A DNA stretch of 64,000 nt from Tunicatimonas pelagia. Lineage in GTDB: Bacteria; Bacteroidota; Bacteroidia; Cytophagales; Cyclobacteriaceae. Positions 61,002 to 64,000 of this stretch are shown here, in pieces. The notes under the pieces are model-generated. The model searched no databases and was not told the DNA's origin. It was given only the letters and a program-made list of their open reading frames with translations. The position numbers were made by a program, and so were the translations under genes. Every line of letters starts with the position of its first letter. The stretch's first letter is position 1. The stretch is from NCBI RefSeq assembly GCF_030506325.1, contig NZ_CP120683.1:4725001-4789000 (forward strand), given 5' to 3'.

Positions 61002-62243
61002 TTGAGAAACGTAAAACGTCACCAAATAACGGTATTAGATACGGTGGTAATAGGTTTGGCGGTAGTGATAGGTGTCGCGTTGCTGCTGTACGCTAATTAC
61101 TGTAGGTTAGGATTCACGGCCGATTCTCATATCTATATTGACATTAGCGAGCGATTGGCCAGGGAGGGAATAATAGATGGACTGCGAAACATAGATCTGC
61201 GGCTAAAGCCACCCTTGTACCCACTGTTATTAGCTATTGTTTACCGTGGAGATTACACGCTTTGGTTAAATATTTCGTGTTACGCTACAACGATAACGAT
61301 CCACGGATGGTTAGCAACCCAGCTTTTACACCTCAGCGCATTCAGGTATCTGTATTTACTACTACTAGTATCTGGAACTTCTCTACTATTGATTCATAGT
61401 TTCGTTTGGAGTGAGCCACCTTTTGTAGCTCTGTTTAGTATAGTATTGGGTGTGTTATTTCACTATTGTAGAGAGCAAAAAGATGCCTACTTAGCCATTA
61501 TTGGATTTCTATGCATTTTACTGTTTGGTTTGAGGCACGCCAGTGTGTTTATAGTATCGGGGTTGATCGCTTCGTTTCTCATTTTTCCTTCTTCACTTTC
61601 TAAGCGAGCAATACTTTGGTTGTCGGCTGGTATTTTTCTTTTTATAGCTTGGGCGGTGCTTAAATTAGAAGAATTTGTTCGCCTTTATCAACTAATAGTA
61701 GTGCCTTTGACCGAGGGTGACTTCAGTAGATACTCAAGCAATGTACTGTCCTTTGCAAATGGTTTCAGCGTGTGGTTTTTACCTAATCCTGTTCCGATAG
61801 TATATCGAGCTTTGCTCCTACTTCTTTTAATCGGTATGCTAGGATACCTGTATTACAAGACGTATTCAAGTACAGATCATCAGTTTTGGAGGCGTATACT
61901 ACTGACATTTGGTCTTTACTACGTAGCCATACATACTGTATTTACACTTAACTATTATTCTTCCGATGCCGAACGCTATCTGACTCCTTTTTACCCAATT
62001 TTACTGCTTTTTGCGTTATCAACGTTAGAGAAGCAAAGCAAATACCGGAAGTTGATTGTAGTGATTTTATGCTTATTCTGCCTATATCCGATTAGTCGCA
62101 CGCTTCGCAATGCTCATTTTTGGCACGAGCAACGGTGCAGTGATACCAAAAAAAATATTTCAAACTACCCGTCTACTTCAGAGTTAGGTTATTGTGGAGG
62201 CTCAGGAATATATCGTAACGGAGAAAATAAACGTCGCTATTAA
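61002..62243 (+). CDS. Multi-spanning membrane protein, GT-C glycosyltransferase-like
   Basis: A 413-residue protein with about ten membrane helices. The first external loop carries FTADSHIYIDISERLAREG and later RLKPPLYPLLLAIVY, a pattern common in ArnT/PMT-like GT-C enzymes that use lipid-linked sugars. Later helices contain LLLLLIGMLGYLYYK and VVILCLFCLYPISRTL. The start is TTG at 61002, since the ATG five bases before hits a stop. Donor and acceptor are unknown. Its 3' end overlaps the endonuclease gene by 50 bases. Confidence 0.75.
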   Translation: MRNVKRHQITVLDTVVIGLAVVIGVALLLYANYCRLGFTADSHIYIDISERLAREGIIDGLRNIDLRLKPPLYPLLLAIVYRGDYTLWLNISCYATTITIHGWLATQLLHLSAFRYLYLLLLVSGTSLLLIHSFVWSEPPFVALFSIVLGVLFHYCREQKDAYLAIIGFLCILLFGLRHASVFIVSGLIASFLIFPSSLSKRAILWLSAGIFLFIAWAVLKLEEFVRLYQLIVVPLTEGDFSRYSSNVLSFANGFSVWFLPNPVPIVYRALLLLLLIGMLGYLYYKTYSSTDHQFWRRILLTFGLYYVAIHTVFTLNYYSSDAERYLTPFYPILLLFALSTLEKQSKYRKLIVVILCLFCLYPISRTLRNAHFWHEQRCSDTKKNISNYPSTSELGYCGGSGIYRNGENKRRY

Positions 62244-62898
62244 TCGATTGGAGGCGAGATTTGGACGGCAAAAGCGATTCTCCAGCAAACCACCGATTGA
62301 CCAACTTATCTCTACAATTTTATCGCAACGAACCAATTATGCCAACGAGCGTAAAGCATTTGAGCAAATGCGAGAACAGTTTGGCTCCTGGGAAAAGATT
62401 ATGAACGCTCCGGTTGAAGAGCTTACCAAGGCCATTGCCACCTCGAACTATCCTGAAGTAAAAGCTCCTCGGATTAAAGCGACGCTTCAACGGATTTACG
62501 AAGAACGAGGTGATTTTGATCTGAGCTTTCTGGCGGGTCTTTCGGTGAAAGAAGCAATGGACTGGCTGATGCAGTTTGAGGGAGTCGGCCACAAAACTAC
62601 CACGTTTTTATTGCTATTCACCTTCCGAAAACCCGTCCTTCCCGTAGATACCCACGTACATCGGGTCTCACAACGGTTGGGGATTATTAATCAGAAAACT
62701 AATCAGGCGAAAGCGCATACGGTGCTACTTGATTTACTACCCGAAGATGCGGACGAACTATTAAATTACCACAAGCTATTTTTCAAGCACGGCCAGCGCG
62801 TATGCACCTGGAGCTACCCGCGCTGCCGAGAGTGTATTTTGACTGACATTTGTGATTATTATCAGGTTCATTTTAAATCAACTGTAAAAAGAGTGTAG
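62194..62898 (+). CDS. nth: Endonuclease III-like DNA glycosylase/AP lyase
   Basis: A 234-residue HhH-GPD repair enzyme for oxidised pyrimidines. The active-site Lys is in FEGVGHKTTTFLL and the catalytic Asp in PVDTHVHRVSQRLG. The [4Fe-4S] cluster is formed by cysteines in C-x6-C-x2-C-x5-C order (VCTWSYPRCRECILTDIC). It is slightly longer than the enteric enzyme. The GTG start overlaps the upstream gene by 50 bases; an alternative TTG at 62248 would leave a 4-base gap but would drop the first helix. Confidence 0.92.
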   Translation: MEAQEYIVTEKINVAINRLEARFGRQKRFSSKPPIDQLISTILSQRTNYANERKAFEQMREQFGSWEKIMNAPVEELTKAIATSNYPEVKAPRIKATLQRIYEERGDFDLSFLAGLSVKEAMDWLMQFEGVGHKTTTFLLLFTFRKPVLPVDTHVHRVSQRLGIINQKTNQAKAHTVLLDLLPEDADELLNYHKLFFKHGQRVCTWSYPRCRECILTDICDYYQVHFKSTVKRV

Positions 62899-62937
62899 GC
62901 TGAACCACTCGGCTTCCTTCTAGCGTTAATCAACAAG

Positions 62938-63585
62938 ATGAAACCTTGGATAGTCTTTTTGATTAGCACCGTGCTCCTATCCTGTACCAAGAAGACAGAG
63001 CAAGAACTGTTCGTCGAGCGGGCGGCGCAGATATATGATCTATACGATGAGGAAGGCAATCTGGTAGACTACGACGAAGCCATGGCACGCTTTCATAACT
63101 ACGCCCGCTCGTATAATGAACGTGGCGTATCTATGTTTAAGGAGCAACTGTACGGTCAGGCAATAGAAGATTTTACGCAAGCGCTAAAGTATGATAAGAA
63201 CTACGCTGCCGCTTACTGTAACCGAGGCTACGTATATGCCAAGCGAGAGGAGTATAAGTTGGCATTAGGTGATCTAAATAGAGCTTTAAAGATCAATCCG
63301 AAGTACGCTAAAGCCTACCAACACCGGGCGTGGGTAAAGCAGAAGCTAGGCTATCCGTTGGAAGCAGTGAAAGATGCCAGTCGCGCACTCAATATTACCC
63401 CGCGCAACGATGAATTGTACTTGCTACGAGCTGCTAATCACTATCAGTTAGAGAATTATCTGGAAGCCTTTACCGATGCACTGATTGCCCGTCGCCTGAA
63501 AAATAAAAACGCCCAAAAGCTGATTGATCGCATCTCTGAGGAACATCCTAAAATTCCCCAAGCGATTTTCTCCGCTCATCGCTAA
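62938..63585 (+). CDS. TPR-repeat lipoprotein
   Basis: A 215-residue lipoprotein (signal with LLSCTKK). At least three tetratricopeptide repeats are visible (RGVSMFKEQLYGQAIEDFTQ, NRGYVYAKREEYKLALGDL, HRAWVKQKLGYPLEAVKDA). It probably forms protein contacts in the periplasm or at the outer membrane. Its stop overlaps the stop of the convergent outer-membrane gene by two bases. Confidence 0.83.
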   Translation: MKPWIVFLISTVLLSCTKKTEQELFVERAAQIYDLYDEEGNLVDYDEAMARFHNYARSYNERGVSMFKEQLYGQAIEDFTQALKYDKNYAAAYCNRGYVYAKREEYKLALGDLNRALKINPKYAKAYQHRAWVKQKLGYPLEAVKDASRALNITPRNDELYLLRAANHYQLENYLEAFTDALIARRLKNKNAQKLIDRISEEHPKIPQAIFSAHR

Positions 63586-64000
63586 AACGCCTCGCCAATA
63601 AAGAAATAAAACCCTGGCCCTTCTTCGGTGAAAGCTACGTCCAATCGAGTGAATATATCTTTGCTGGGAAAGATCAGGAAGCGGACTCCGGCCCCACCAG
63701 ATACTACCCAATCACCCAGATTAATCTCCTGGGGTGAAGGAGATACCGTTCCGGTGCTGACAAAAGCCGCGGCACCCCACCGTTTGCTGAACGGGAATGG
63801 TAAAAAGCGATACTCTACTTGTGTAGCCAGTAGGTTTCGATCCCGATAACGCCCCAAGTAGTATCCTCGCATCATGCTTTCGCCTCCCATTAGCGATAGT
63901 TGGTTGAACGGAACCTCTCCCCAGGTACTGTTCGCTACTACTTGAGCTGCTAGCACCTGATTGCGCGTAGTGGGGTAGAAGTAGCGGGCATCAAGAAAAA
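63582..64000 (-). CDS. Outer-membrane surface-antigen (Omp85/BamA-like) barrel, partial
   Basis: The last about 139 codons of a gene whose start lies beyond the window. The sequence runs open to base 64000, with FLDARYFYPTTRNQVLAAQ preceding the first candidate start, so the frame clearly continues. The C-terminal barrel pattern SLMGGESMMRGYYLGRYRD, YRFLPFPFSKRWGAAAF, GAGVRFLIFPS and final Phe is that of the bacterial surface antigen domain. Function may be outer-membrane assembly or export, but the N-terminal part needed to tell is missing. Confidence 0.82.
   Translation of the reverse strand, partial: FLDARYFYPTTRNQVLAAQVVANSTWGEVPFNQLSLMGGESMMRGYYLGRYRDRNLLATQVEYRFLPFPFSKRWGAAAFVSTGTVSPSPQEINLGDWVVSGGAGVRFLIFPSKDIFTRLDVAFTEEGPGFYFFIGEAF

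Overview
The window looks like a chromosomal segment of a gliding, probably marine member of the Bacteroidota, most likely Cytophagales-like. The basis is a type IX secretion module (a gliding-motility-associated C-terminal domain protein, a PorP/SprF protein and a PorE-like OmpA protein), a long three-domain IspG, FtsX-type permeases with the cytoplasmic N-terminal prefix typical of the phylum, several possible TAnnTTTG -7 promoter elements, and lipoprotein-rich secreted hydrolases. No rRNA, tRNA, CRISPR array or prophage was recognised. The assignment is inference from gene content.

Layout. 1-3.9 kb: a PhoD-like phosphatase, a beta-CASP metallo-beta-lactamase RNase and a 920-base stretch without a gene. 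3.9-13.8 kb: one complete co-directional chemotaxis cluster (soluble PAS-MCP, CheW, CheY, CheB, CheA, CheC-like, membrane GAF/multi-PAS sensor, CheR). 14-21.8 kb: a secreted hypothetical protein, a sulfatase, a conserved protein of unknown function, an AsmA-like protein, IspG and an SDR oxidoreductase. 22-25.3 kb: a hipBA toxin-antitoxin pair directly upstream of an MlaE/MlaF lipid-transport pair. 25.4-28.9 kb: three secreted hydrolases. 29-32.7 kb: a glycosyltransferase, then a sodium-solute symporter and a myo-inositol oxygenase that plausibly import and open myo-inositol. 32.9-38.9 kb: a PadR regulator, a GxxExxY gene in an apparent inverted-repeat-bounded unit, and two tandem FtsX-type permeases. 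39.1-50.7 kb: an outer-membrane barrel, the 1810-residue T9SS substrate, PorP, an M48 protease and the PorE-like protein. 50.9-64 kb: housekeeping genes (gpsA, an acyltransferase, tpx, ftsK, a LolA-like protein, a VOC protein, a methyltransferase, asd, a membrane GT-C-like protein, endonuclease III, a TPR lipoprotein) and the 3' part of a surface-antigen-like outer-membrane gene cut by the window edge.

The most unusual signal is in the DNA between genes. Two families of interspersed degenerate tandem repeats recur. Family A has an 8-bp period (about GTGTTAWR) arranged as two inverted arms round a variable centre, in six copies. Family B has a 7-bp period (TGAATGA/TGATTGA-like), in six copies. 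They fill many intergenic gaps and supply start or stop codons to neighbours. One family B copy runs into a perfect array of thirteen 7-bp units ending 4 bases before the start codon of the symporter gene, a candidate slippage-prone expression switch for inositol use. Separately, the GxxExxY gene is enclosed by 17-bp inverted repeats (16/17 matching) whose sequence now encodes the end of PadR and the start of the permease, which suggests that a small mobile unit inserted into a PadR-permease operon.
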